Assembly (NCBI RefSeq): GCF_003253485.1
Contig: NZ_QKTX01000009.1
Coordinates: 124,001-188,000, forward strand
Direction of reading: 5' to 3'
From: Algoriphagus aquaeductus
GTDB taxonomy: Bacteria > Bacteroidota > Bacteroidia > Cytophagales > Cyclobacteriaceae
DNA length: 64,000 bases
In this document: piece by piece, positions 11,072-19,332 of the stretch
Position numbering within the stretch: the stretch's first letter is position 1
How the letters are laid out: each line of letters begins with the position of its first letter
The notes under the pieces: model-generated
What the model was told of the DNA's origin: nothing
Seen by the model: the letters and a program-made list of their open reading frames with translations, nothing else
Databases searched by the model: none
Position numbers and translations under genes: made by a program

Positions 11072-11956
11072 TTACTTTTTGGGAAAGGTGGGATAGGGAA
11101 CAAACTCTTCTTCATCTCCCGGAACTTTGGCAAAGGCTTGAGCTTCCCAGTTTTCCTTCGCTTTTCGGATCAGCTCTTTGTCGGAAGCCACAAAATTCCA
11201 GTCGATAAACCGCTCCTCAGGAAAAGCCTCTCCGCCAAAAATATAAATCGTACTGTTGGCCTCGATGGTAAATGCACATAAGCTGGTATCCTTGGCTACC
11301 AGGATTTGCTTGGGGCCAAATTGATTTCCTTCACTTTCGATTCCTCCTCCCAGAATATACAAGCCGCTTTCCCCAAACAGTTTTCCCTCCAGATCCACGG
11401 TTTGTTTTTGTTTACTTTTGATCTCCAGCATATACAGGGGACTATAGACAGGCACTGCCGATCGATGTCCCATCACTTCTCCGGCTACCAGTTTGAACTG
11501 AAGCTCACCTTCTTCCCAGGTAGGCAATTGCTGAGCTTCGATATGGAAAAACTCCGGCTCCATTTGTTCCAAGTCCTTGGGCAAAGCCACCCAGATCTGC
11601 AAGCCGTGCATGATTTTTTCCGAATCCCTCAGGTAATCCGGAGTGCGCTCGGAGTGAACGATTCCTTTTCCGGCAGTCATCCAATTGACGGCTCCGGGCT
11701 GAATCTCGACGGCATTGCCCAGACTGTCCCGATGCATGATGCTTCCTTCGAAAAGAAATGTCAAAGTCGAAAGTCCGATATGCGGATGGGGCCGGATGTC
11801 CATCTGTTCCCGGGCATTGAGCTTCACCGGGCCCATGTGGTCGAGGTAAATGAAGGGGCCGATCATTCGCTTTTGGCGGAAGGGCAGGAGACGGCCGACG
11901 AGAAATTTGCCGATATCGGCGGCGCGCTCTTCGATGATAAGTTGGATGTTGGACAT
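11072..11956 (-). CDS. Pirin-family protein (bicupin)
   Basis: This 294-aa protein is a pirin: the metal-binding cupin motif R-P-H-P-H-I-G-L-S-T-L-T-F-L near residue 56 has the two His ligands, H-R-D-S follows near 75, and G-K-G-I-V-H-S-E-R near 97 gives another His and Glu. Some bacterial pirins are quercetin dioxygenases and others regulate transcription or respond to oxidants. It leads the osmC-family gene by 2 bp. Start at the ATG at 11956. Confidence 0.88.
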   Translation of the reverse strand: MSNIQLIIEERAADIGKFLVGRLLPFRQKRMIGPFIYLDHMGPVKLNAREQMDIRPHPHIGLSTLTFLFEGSIMHRDSLGNAVEIQPGAVNWMTAGKGIVHSERTPDYLRDSEKIMHGLQIWVALPKDLEQMEPEFFHIEAQQLPTWEEGELQFKLVAGEVMGHRSAVPVYSPLYMLEIKSKQKQTVDLEGKLFGESGLYILGGGIESEGNQFGPKQILVAKDTSLCAFTIEANSTIYIFGGEAFPEERFIDWNFVASDKELIRKAKENWEAQAFAKVPGDEEEFVPYPTFPKK

Positions 11957-12116
11957 AAATAAAAATGTGAAGTACTGATATTAAAAATGGGCTTTTTTGA
12001 TCAGAAAACAACGCCTTTTCCCTATTTGAGGGGCAACAAATCAGAAAAGGAAGGATTTTGGTATGACCAACTTTGAATTCCAAGATGCTTTTCCTTCTGT
12101 CATTAGACGAGCATTT

Positions 12117-12662
12117 TCACCGTTGGATCAATTCCATCCTGAAGATCCACAGGTGATTTAGCTTGAGGTAAAAGAGGAAAGAAAGAACCAGCACAGTGCC
12201 CACCAAACCCAAGAGATTGATGATGTGATGGGCTCTTTTATTTTCGCCTAAACGCTTTTCAAGTCCAGCGAAAATCAAAAATCCAATGACTCCTCCTGCC
12301 GTATTATTCACCAAATCAGTGGCATCAAAGGCACCGTACTTGAAAAGGTATTGACTGATTTCAAAAATGAAACTGGTCACAAAGAAAAGAATGAGCTTTT
12401 GCCCGATGGGCCAATTTTCACCTAGGATTCCAACATACAGGCCAAACGGAATGAAAATAAAAATATTCAGGAGAGACTCATTCAAATCTCCTTGTCCTGA
12501 AAGACCAAAGAGGCTGGGAAAAGGAATCCAATTCATGCTTCGTTCCACACCGTCGTGATAGGCACTGATGTTGAACTTGAGGACGATGATCCAAAAAAGT
12601 GAAATCAGGTAAATGGCCAGTAAAATGACCGTAAGAGGCTTTGATTTGAATAAAATGCTCAT
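12117..12662 (-). CDS. VanZ-like membrane protein
   Basis: The 181-aa protein has four to five transmembrane helices and the VanZ family pattern: N-I-F-I-F-I-P-F-G in helix 2-3, E-I-S-Q-Y in helix 3 and D-A-T-D-L-V-N-N-T-A-G-G before helix 4. VanZ proteins are linked to glycopeptide tolerance in some Gram-positives, but most Bacteroidota members have unknown roles. Transcribed alone, leftward. Confidence 0.8.
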   Translation of the reverse strand: MSILFKSKPLTVILLAIYLISLFWIIVLKFNISAYHDGVERSMNWIPFPSLFGLSGQGDLNESLLNIFIFIPFGLYVGILGENWPIGQKLILFFVTSFIFEISQYLFKYGAFDATDLVNNTAGGVIGFLIFAGLEKRLGENKRAHHIINLLGLVGTVLVLSFLFYLKLNHLWIFRMELIQR

Positions 12663-12855
12663 GGATCAAGGGCGTTGGAAACTACTAAAAGTGACCATTT
12701 TTTATTCTTTTTGTTAGGATTGTTTTATTAATGGGCAGGGAATCGATTTGCCAAGAATTGAAAAAAGGATCGCACCAAAAAATCTTCTTGACGCGATCCA
12801 TTTTACCGGAATCCGCAATAGAAAAACCTACTCCTGCCTCCAGCATTTTCTTGGC

Positions 12856-15255
12856 TTATTCATTTCTGAGGCTATCCGAAGGATTGAGCAAAGCGGCTTT
12901 CAAGGCCTGAGATCCTACTGTCAATAAGGTCAATAGGGCGATGAAAAGAAGAGAAAGTCCGATCGTGCCGATTCCAATGGATACCCGATAAGCCAGATTT
13001 TCCAACCAAAGGTTATTGACCAGCCAAGCCAAAGGAAGACCGATCAGAATCGCGATACCGACCAGTTTAACAAAACCCATGGACAGTTGTATCGCGATCT
13101 CCGGGACAGAAGCGCCGAGGGATTTTCGGATGGCGACTTCTTTGGTTCGTACTTCAGCGGCATAGGTGGCCATGCCGAGCAGTCCCAGGCAAGAAATCGT
13201 AATCGCCAGAAATGCGACCAGTCCTACTACTTTTCCCAGCACCCCAAAGAACACGTTGTACAATTCATTCATTTCCACTTCGAAAAACTCAAAATTCATT
13301 TTCAAATCGGGATTGACTTTATCCCAAGCGGCTTGTATTGTCGAAAGCATCGCTTTTTCGCTTCCGGTAAATCTCACTTGTAACTGACCGAACTCAGCCG
13401 GATTGTACATCAGCGCCATAGGTGCATCCTGCATGAGCATGTGCCGATGAATGTAATTGGGCACCACGCCGATGATCTCATAGAGAGTAGGATCGCTTCC
13501 CCGATAAATAGCTTGTCCTATAGCTTCCGAAGGGCTTCCAAAGCCAAACTTTTCCACCGCCAGCTCATTGATCAGAATCTTGGTCTTGTTGGATTCAGGG
13601 TTTTGTTCGGAAAAATTCCTTCCCGCCAGCAGACCCAATTCCATGTTGCTCAGGTATTCCTCATCCACATGGAAATAGTCCATTTCGTAGGCTTCTGCCT
13701 CAGGTGTAACTTTAAAATTATCACCCATGGTCACTCCGGCACCAGGAATATGGGAAATGGAAGACACGCTTTCCACATTGCTATATCGGATCAATTCAGC
13801 CTTCAGTTGCGCTCCATTGGTTTGGTTGAGCTTGATCAGCACCTTGTCATCCACCGCAAATCCTCGGTCTTTGTTCAGAAACAAATCAGTCTGCCGATAG
13901 ACCAAAATAGCAGACATGATAAATACTAGAGAAATAGCAAACTGTATGACTAGCAAGGCTTTGCGTAGCCCAAATCGGGAAAGCAAGCGTATGCTGCCGA
14001 AGCTTTTCAATACTCGGATAGGTTGCAAGGAAGAAAGCACCACCGCTGGGAAAAATCCTGCCATCAACCCCACCAACACGGCAAAGCCGATCAGGTAGGG
14101 ATACACTTCCAAGGAAGTCGAAAAGTCCCAACGCAGGAGTTGCACCAAGCGCAGGTTCAGGAGATACGGCTTGCTCAGAATGACCAAAATCCAGGAAAAG
14201 GCTAAGGCAAGACCAGAAGTCAGAATAGCTTCGGCGATGAATTGGAAAAAGATCTGGGAACGGGCCGCACCGGTGACTTTTCGGATACCGATCTCTTTGG
14301 CACGGGTCAGCGAGCGGGCGATGGAGAGGTTGGTGTAGTTAAAGCAGGAGGTCAGCATCACGATGGCAGCCAAGGCGCTCAGAAAAATCACGAAAATGCG
14401 GGGTAAAAAGGGGCCAATCGGATTGTTGATGTCCGGGCCGAGCGCGATATCTGCCAGGTTTTGCAGGGCAAAATCATGTTTGGAGGGATCATCGGCGGCG
14501 TAGTGCTCAGTTGCGATTTGGTGAAGTTGGGCCTGAACCTGATCCGAGGATGCTTCCTCGTCCAACAGGATATACAGATAGCCTTCATGGATTTGGTTCC
14601 AGGATTGGAGAGGATCAAAACCAGTACTGTCCACCGGATTCAGGCTTTTGAGCGTGGCAAAAGAGGCCAGTCCTTCAAACATGACATGGGACTTTTGGTC
14701 CGGGTTTTCCTTGAGAATTCCCGTTACTTTAAATTCACCCTGTTCGCCTACCTTGATGCTTTCCCCGATCGGATTGGGATTCCGAAAGAGTTTACTGGCT
14801 GATTCCCGGGTCAATACCACTGAATAGGGTTCTGTCAGGGCAGTGGCTGGATTGCCTGCCTCAAGTTCGAGTTCGAATAGCTCTAGAATTTCGGGGTCGG
14901 CAAAGTATCCGGTGACCGGAATGTTTATATCCTGCTTGAAATCCATCATGCTGATGTTGCCAAATCCCCGTTTGATTCGTGCTGCTTTTTCCACTCCGGG
15001 CACTTCAGCAAGTAAGGTTTCTTTGAGTGCCATGGTGGTGGTGGCGCTGGGTTTGTACTTCTCAGAAAGGGTGTTGACCCGGAAGATGCGCTCCTTCTGG
15101 GTATTGTGCCGGTCGTATTTGTACTGGTCAAGTACAAGCGTGATGACAATCAGGCTGAGCGCCATGCTCACACCGAGTCCGAAAATATTGATAAAGGAAA
15201 AAATCTTGTATCGCATCAGATTTCGGAAGGCCACTTTCAGGTAATTTTTCCACAT
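12856..15255 (-). CDS. ABC transporter permease with two MacB/FtsX modules
   Basis: The 799-aa protein has an N-terminal helix (about residues 17-40), a MacB_PCD periplasmic domain, three membrane helices, then a second periplasmic domain and another helix block at the C-terminus. The coupling motifs R-A-K-E-I-G-I-R-K-V-T-G-A (first half) and R-T-K-E-V-A-I-R-K-S-L-G-A (second half) show the duplicated FtsX layout common in Bacteroidota. It ends P-S-D-S-L-R-N-E. No ATPase is adjacent. It resembles the protein at 43737-46139 in layout. Confidence 0.9.
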   Translation of the reverse strand: MWKNYLKVAFRNLMRYKIFSFINIFGLGVSMALSLIVITLVLDQYKYDRHNTQKERIFRVNTLSEKYKPSATTTMALKETLLAEVPGVEKAARIKRGFGNISMMDFKQDINIPVTGYFADPEILELFELELEAGNPATALTEPYSVVLTRESASKLFRNPNPIGESIKVGEQGEFKVTGILKENPDQKSHVMFEGLASFATLKSLNPVDSTGFDPLQSWNQIHEGYLYILLDEEASSDQVQAQLHQIATEHYAADDPSKHDFALQNLADIALGPDINNPIGPFLPRIFVIFLSALAAIVMLTSCFNYTNLSIARSLTRAKEIGIRKVTGAARSQIFFQFIAEAILTSGLALAFSWILVILSKPYLLNLRLVQLLRWDFSTSLEVYPYLIGFAVLVGLMAGFFPAVVLSSLQPIRVLKSFGSIRLLSRFGLRKALLVIQFAISLVFIMSAILVYRQTDLFLNKDRGFAVDDKVLIKLNQTNGAQLKAELIRYSNVESVSSISHIPGAGVTMGDNFKVTPEAEAYEMDYFHVDEEYLSNMELGLLAGRNFSEQNPESNKTKILINELAVEKFGFGSPSEAIGQAIYRGSDPTLYEIIGVVPNYIHRHMLMQDAPMALMYNPAEFGQLQVRFTGSEKAMLSTIQAAWDKVNPDLKMNFEFFEVEMNELYNVFFGVLGKVVGLVAFLAITISCLGLLGMATYAAEVRTKEVAIRKSLGASVPEIAIQLSMGFVKLVGIAILIGLPLAWLVNNLWLENLAYRVSIGIGTIGLSLLFIALLTLLTVGSQALKAALLNPSDSLRNE

Positions 15256-15709
15256 GGTCGGTTAGAGTTTAACAATTCAATTAAGCTTAGCAAATCCATC
15301 CGAAACCAGAAGCTAAAGTGATCGATCTACTCAAGTTTGACTCCGGACTGTGACTGGTATACGAATGCGGTGCCAAGGCGAAAAATGCTTCATTTGCGCA
15401 ATTGACGAGGTTTTTGCAATGAGTCAACAAGCAATACTGAACATTTTTGTCCGCATAAGGACGATTTGTAGAATTTCGACTTTTGATTCGATCGAAATAG
15501 TAATGTGGAGGAATTGGAAAAGAATAGGCGCCTTTTTTGAAAACTAGTACTTCGAGAAGCAACTTCAGTACAAGGAAGTTTTTTGTATTTGCTGTGTTTA
15601 CCTGAGCTCGCTTATGGAATTAACGCTTGTATCCATCAGCACTTTGGTCATTCGAAGTGGTCTTGCTGGGACTTGTTCAATTATTTCCATCCTTAACAAA
15701 CTCTTATTT
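15256..15709. other. Intergenic stretch between divergent genes
   Basis: This holds the promoters of the leftward permease and the rightward gene at 15710. TTGTCCGCATAAGGAC near 15450 resembles one end of the TATCCGC elements but no second end was found. No gene is supported; the open frame back to 15614 lacks coding character. Confidence 0.35.
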
Positions 15710-16201
15710 ATGACACGTTTTACTGCGTTGCTGATCTTTTCCATCCTGTTTTCTGTTGGAGCCAAGGCTCAGGAAATCCAGGGTAAATTAGTGGTGGGCT
15801 CTAAATCCAAAGTCGAATTGACGCTCAAATCCAATCAAGCTGTGGATCTGTATGCGGCTTTCAGGGAGCAAAATCACCCGATCCATTTTGTATTCGAAGG
15901 AAAGTCCCTGCCGCAAACATCGAGTGGTCAAGAGGTAGCTCTGATTTGGTTTAGAACTACCTTGAAAAAAGACGGGAAAGTCATTTCCAAACTGGAGCGG
16001 GCACCTATGCCGTTCTTCCCCGGAGACATGCTTATGCCCGTGGAGACTTTCGATTTTATTGCTCAGCTAAGTGCTGTAAACGGCAAGCCTGACCTCCGAA
16101 GTGAAATCCCTGCCGGAAATTACGAAGTGCTGCTTGATGCAGGCCCTGTGGGTTCCAAAGGGCAAATTTCTTCAGCGGTTATTCTGTTTGCAGTCAAATA
16201 A
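15710..16201 (+). CDS. Exported hypothetical protein
   Basis: From the ATG at 15710 the protein is 163 aa, beginning with a signal peptide M-T-R-F-T-A-L-L-I-F ending near A-K-A-Q. The mature part is mostly beta-rich and has no motif recognised. The stop is followed by a hairpin shared with the converging gene. Function unknown. Confidence 0.6.
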   Translation: MTRFTALLIFSILFSVGAKAQEIQGKLVVGSKSKVELTLKSNQAVDLYAAFREQNHPIHFVFEGKSLPQTSSGQEVALIWFRTTLKKDGKVISKLERAPMPFFPGDMLMPVETFDFIAQLSAVNGKPDLRSEIPAGNYEVLLDAGPVGSKGQISSAVILFAVK

Positions 16202-16227
16202 AGGTCATTGAAAAAGCAATCTTATGC

Positions 16228-16252
16228 TCGCCAACTAAAGTCAGGTTGGCGA
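16228..16252. terminator. Hairpin between convergent genes
   Basis: TCGCCAAC and GTTGGCGA form a perfect 8-bp stem with a 9-nt loop, placed between two converging genes. There is no long T-run, so intrinsic termination is only likely, not clear. Confidence 0.45.
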
Positions 16253-16287
16253 ACAATTTGGCTTGGCGACCTGGTTTAGTCTGTCCG

Positions 16288-16746
16288 CTACTTGTTTATT
16301 GAAACCCGAATAAAGGTATACCCTCCCTTAAAATTTGCCTTATTATCGATGATGGGATATAAGCTTAAGGAATCTTTTCCTATCGTATTGACCACATAGG
16401 TTCTGAAATAATTTCTTTCCAGCTCTTTGACCATCAGGGTATCTCCATGGAGAGTCCAAATGGCTTTTCTCGTGATTGTTTTTACCGGCATCTGTCCCTC
16501 CGGAACAGCCACATCTTGATAGATGAGGGTGTCTTTTTTAAACTCATAAAATACACTGTCCAATGCAACTTGGAACATCTCATTCGCCAGCGTTTGGGTT
16601 TTTAAGTCGGAAAGCAGATAGCCGTCAGAGTTTTTTATGGATTCGATTGTTCCTGAGGAAATCAGGTCCCATTTCCCAATGATCCTTTCGCTGTTGGGAT
16701 GGATAAATTGGACGTATACCAGAAAATAAAAGAGTACTTGATTCAT
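16288..16746 (-). CDS. Hypothetical protein, lipocalin-like
   Basis: The 152-aa protein has a short hydrophobic N-terminus and then I-I-G-K-W-D-L-I-S-S-G, a G-K-W pattern common to lipocalin-like domains in Bacteroidota, followed by alternating strands. No catalytic residues are evident. It probably folds as a small beta-barrel at the cell envelope. Function unknown. Confidence 0.5.
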   Translation of the reverse strand: MNQVLFYFLVYVQFIHPNSERIIGKWDLISSGTIESIKNSDGYLLSDLKTQTLANEMFQVALDSVFYEFKKDTLIYQDVAVPEGQMPVKTITRKAIWTLHGDTLMVKELERNYFRTYVVNTIGKDSLSLYPIIDNKANFKGGYTFIRVSINK

Positions 16747-17241
16747 AACCTGTTTTTTAAAGGATCCTCATTTTTTAACAAGAAATTGAAGCGGATTTAT
16801 GATTTTTCTGTGCTTGATACCTCGAATTAAGTCTTCAACCTTGTCAAATGTCTCCCCTGTGAATTCTACCCTCCAAACCATCCAAAAGGGGTTCAACTTT
16901 TCCCTTTTGGCTTGCCTGTCCGATTGATCAAATGCGCTGTTAGTTGTTGAGGGAGAGGAGTGGAAAATAATTAAATGAATAATTAATAGTAAGGATTGAA
17001 ATGTATACTTCCAAATTACTGAATAACATGTAGTCGAATATTGAATTATTGGAAGCTGAAAAGTTGGAATAATCTTTCGTTTATCTGGTTCACATTCCGT
17101 TTTGAACCCTTGATTAGCTTGTTTGATTAATGGCTGACAAAACAATTAGGTGATTTATCCGGAAATCAGGCTTTTTTCCAATCCTTAGAAAAATCCAATG
17201 AGATTTGTGTGCGGTGGAATTTTGGTGATTTCAATTGAATT

Positions 17242-17400
17242 CCAATTTCAAATGGATGAGCATAGTAGGGTAGAGTAAGGCGTCAAGAATTCCGATCAAG
17301 ATCGGAATTAGCCTTGGGCCGGATTGCAGGGCGGTACAACTTCACCCAGGGCCAAATAGGACTTCAAAGGGGTTGAAAAGAAACTACGCCTAGTGGAGGG
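17242..17400. repeat. Structured repeat family 2, copy at 17.3 kb
   Basis: It begins with a CCAATTTCAAATGG-type near-palindrome, then AAGGCGTC, a perfect 10-bp hairpin AATTCCGATC/GATCGGAATT (17288-17309), TAGCCTTGGGCCGGATTG, CTTCACCCAGGGCCAAAT and ACTACGCCTAGTGG. AAGGCGT near the start can pair with ACGCCT near the end. Other copies lie at 18001, 49682, 50118 and a short one at 52486. Confidence 0.7.
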
Positions 17401-17433
17401 TATAAGAGTGAATAAAATCTATTCACTTCCTGC

Positions 17434-17732
17434 TCACTTTATTTTTAATTTTTCGGGATTTTGTCGTGTGTCCCAAACTGTATGAACAATGATATGATCA
17501 GGTGACACCTCATAAAAAAGAATAAAATCTCTTACGATTACCCCTCTTATGGAATCAAAGTCTGTTTTGATTCCCATCTTTGGGTTTTGGATTGTCAATC
17601 TGAGTTTTTGATTGAAATCTCGGTAAAGCTTTTTAGAGTAATCAGAGCTTTATTCCGATGGGTATAAAAATCAAGAATTTCAAAAAGTCTGATTTTGGCT
17701 AAATGAGACCAAATCAGTTTTCGCTTGCCCAT
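17434..17732 (-). pseudogene. RelE/ParE-family toxin, frameshifted
   Basis: On the minus strand an ATG at 17732 starts M-G-K-R-K-L-I-W-S-H and reads to about 17650, where the frame breaks. After one missing base in an AAA run (17648-17653) it resumes as S-D-Y-S-K-K-L-Y and runs to a TGA at 17434, including Q-N-P-K-M-G-I-K and R-D-F-I-L-F-Y-E-V. This is the RelE/ParE fold layout, about 99 aa if repaired. It overlaps the 3' end of the antitoxin gene by 19 bp, the usual TA layout. The span of 299 nt confirms a one-base loss. A sequencing error in the short homopolymer is the alternative. Confidence 0.72.
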
Positions 17733-17944
17733 TTTTCAAATTCTTCATCCAATTTGTCCTGATTGATAAAAAGGCCTTGTTTGATCTGCTCTTGCGATTG
17801 CTTGATTTCGGCCCGCTGTTCAGCAGTCAGGTGGAGGATTTGGGATTTACTGTCCAAGATCGTTTTGATGGCTTCCAAGAAAGCTGTATCCTCGATTTCC
17901 GAAATTCGCTGAATCAGGTGCTTTTTAAGGTCTAGGGTAGTCAT
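17714..17944 (-). CDS. Antitoxin of a RelE/ParE-type module
   Basis: The 76-aa protein begins M-T-T-L-D-L-K-K-H-L and contains L-T-A-E-Q-R-A-E-I-K-Q-S and a charged C-terminus, the pattern of small antitoxins paired with RelE/ParE toxins in Bacteroidota. The toxin frame downstream is broken, so it may now be an orphan. It lies between two copies of repeat family 2. Confidence 0.75.
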   Translation of the reverse strand: MTTLDLKKHLIQRISEIEDTAFLEAIKTILDSKSQILHLTAEQRAEIKQSQEQIKQGLFINQDKLDEEFEKWASEN

Positions 17945-18000
17945 AGCCTGTGAAGTTTAATGTGAATTTAGGGAAAAATTCATTGAATGGGTCTTGAAAT

Positions 18001-18181
18001 CCAATTGCAAATTGGTTGTGATATGTGGGTAGGACAAGGCTAAAAGAAATCTTCCCTATGGAAGATTTTAGCCTTGGGCCGGATTGCAGGGTGGGAAAGC
18101 TTCACCCAGCGCCAAACTGAACCTCAAGATTTAATAGAAATAGACTACGCCTAGCGGGGGAAGAAACTACGCCTAGTGGAG
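18001..18181. repeat. Structured repeat family 2, copy at 18.0 kb
   Basis: It starts CCAATTGCAAATTGG and shares TAGCCTTGGGCCGGATTG and CTTCACCCAG with the copy at 17242. Its variable hairpin is AAATCTTCC/GGAAGATTT (18047-18068), a different sequence from that in the other copies but still paired. The tail ACTACGCCTAG is present twice. Confidence 0.7.
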
Positions 18182-18231
18182 GGGCTTCGTAATTCCTTTC
18201 AATAATTTAATTGTTTTTCATAACAGTATTT

Positions 18232-19332
18232 TTATCTACTTGAAATTACCGTTACTATTCCGTTTTCTGTCCTAACAAATCTCCCAATAAACCTATACCA
18301 CTTTGATTTGCCATAAATTGTTTCTGTGACAGTAACATCTTGAGGCTTTCCAAGACTTTCCAAAAGCATTTCCTCTGTCATTCCTATCCAAACTTTCTTT
18401 TCAAAAATTGAATTTCCATTTATTTCACCATACTTGAAAATGAGTTTATCCAACCTTTCTTTATTGGTTGTTTTTGCTTTTATAACTTTTTCGTTTTGAA
18501 TTCTTTTGTTCTCAATTGCAATCTTTTTTGATTCAATAAGGTTTAAGGAATCATCTTTATTTTTAGAAATAGCTTTTATTCGTTCAATTTCTAATTTCTC
18601 TTCATTTGATATCCTGGCTTCAACAAATTTGTTTAATATTTCTATTTTTTCTTTGCTGATGTTATCAAGATCTTTTTTTAGTTTTAAATAATTTTCAATT
18701 TGATTTTTTTTCAAAAAATTCACTCTTATTTGATGATTTTCAGTGACTTTTTTAAGTTGTTTTTTGTTCTTGATTAGGCTTTTTTCTTGATTGTATTTGG
18801 AATCTAGAAGTCTTAATTCATCTTCTGATTCTTTTAATTTAAATATTTTCTCCGTGAATATTGGTGTTAAAATAGACCTTAGAAGTTTTATTTCTGATTC
18901 ATTGTAAAAAGGCTGTAACTTATTATAAAAATAAAAATTGTCATGAAAATCAATTAAAGCTTTTGAGAAATCGGTTAAATCTACTTCATCTGATTTTATC
19001 CATCCTTTTTTTTGATTGAATGAAATAAAATAGAATTTTTCTATATTAAATTCTGTTATTCCAGTTATTTCTATTGATATCCCTGAGTCTAATTCTGTGA
19101 CTATGTAACTTTTTAAATCAGGTTTCTCATATATAGTTGCCTTCTTTTTGTTTATTGTGGCTGTAAAATTTAAGTCTGGAAAATATTCCCTTAACCGACT
19201 TATTTCTTTAATTTTAATAGTATTTGAAATACTGTCTGAATTATTTATTTTTTTGTCATTTGTAATACTATTTTCATTATTATTCAAATAGAGAAATAGA
19301 ACTATAGGGAATATAATTAGTAAAGGTTTCAT
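18232..19332 (-). CDS. Coiled-coil protein with SH3-like domain
   Basis: The 366-aa protein has an N-terminal hydrophobic helix (M-K-P-L-L-I-I-F-P-I), then a bacterial SH3-like region at about 55-120 (A-T-I-Y-E-K-P-D-L-K-S and K-K-G-W-I-K-S-D-E-V) and a long charged coiled coil of Lys/Glu-rich repeats (about 165-295). The C-terminal 60 residues resemble an outer-membrane assembly/SmpA-like fold (W-I-G-M-T-E-E-M-L-L-E-S-L-G-K-P). The DNA is much more AT-rich than glgB upstream. Its ATG shares one base with the glgB stop (TAATG), so translation is probably coupled. Function unknown. Confidence 0.65.
   Translation of the reverse strand: MKPLLIIFPIVLFLYLNNNENSITNDKKINNSDSISNTIKIKEISRLREYFPDLNFTATINKKKATIYEKPDLKSYIVTELDSGISIEITGITEFNIEKFYFISFNQKKGWIKSDEVDLTDFSKALIDFHDNFYFYNKLQPFYNESEIKLLRSILTPIFTEKIFKLKESEDELRLLDSKYNQEKSLIKNKKQLKKVTENHQIRVNFLKKNQIENYLKLKKDLDNISKEKIEILNKFVEARISNEEKLEIERIKAISKNKDDSLNLIESKKIAIENKRIQNEKVIKAKTTNKERLDKLIFKYGEINGNSIFEKKVWIGMTEEMLLESLGKPQDVTVTETIYGKSKWYRFIGRFVRTENGIVTVISSR

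Noticed and set aside
16768..17145. 125-codon minus-strand frame
   Set aside because: Composition is like non-coding DNA, with no domain and no good start; possibly gene debris.
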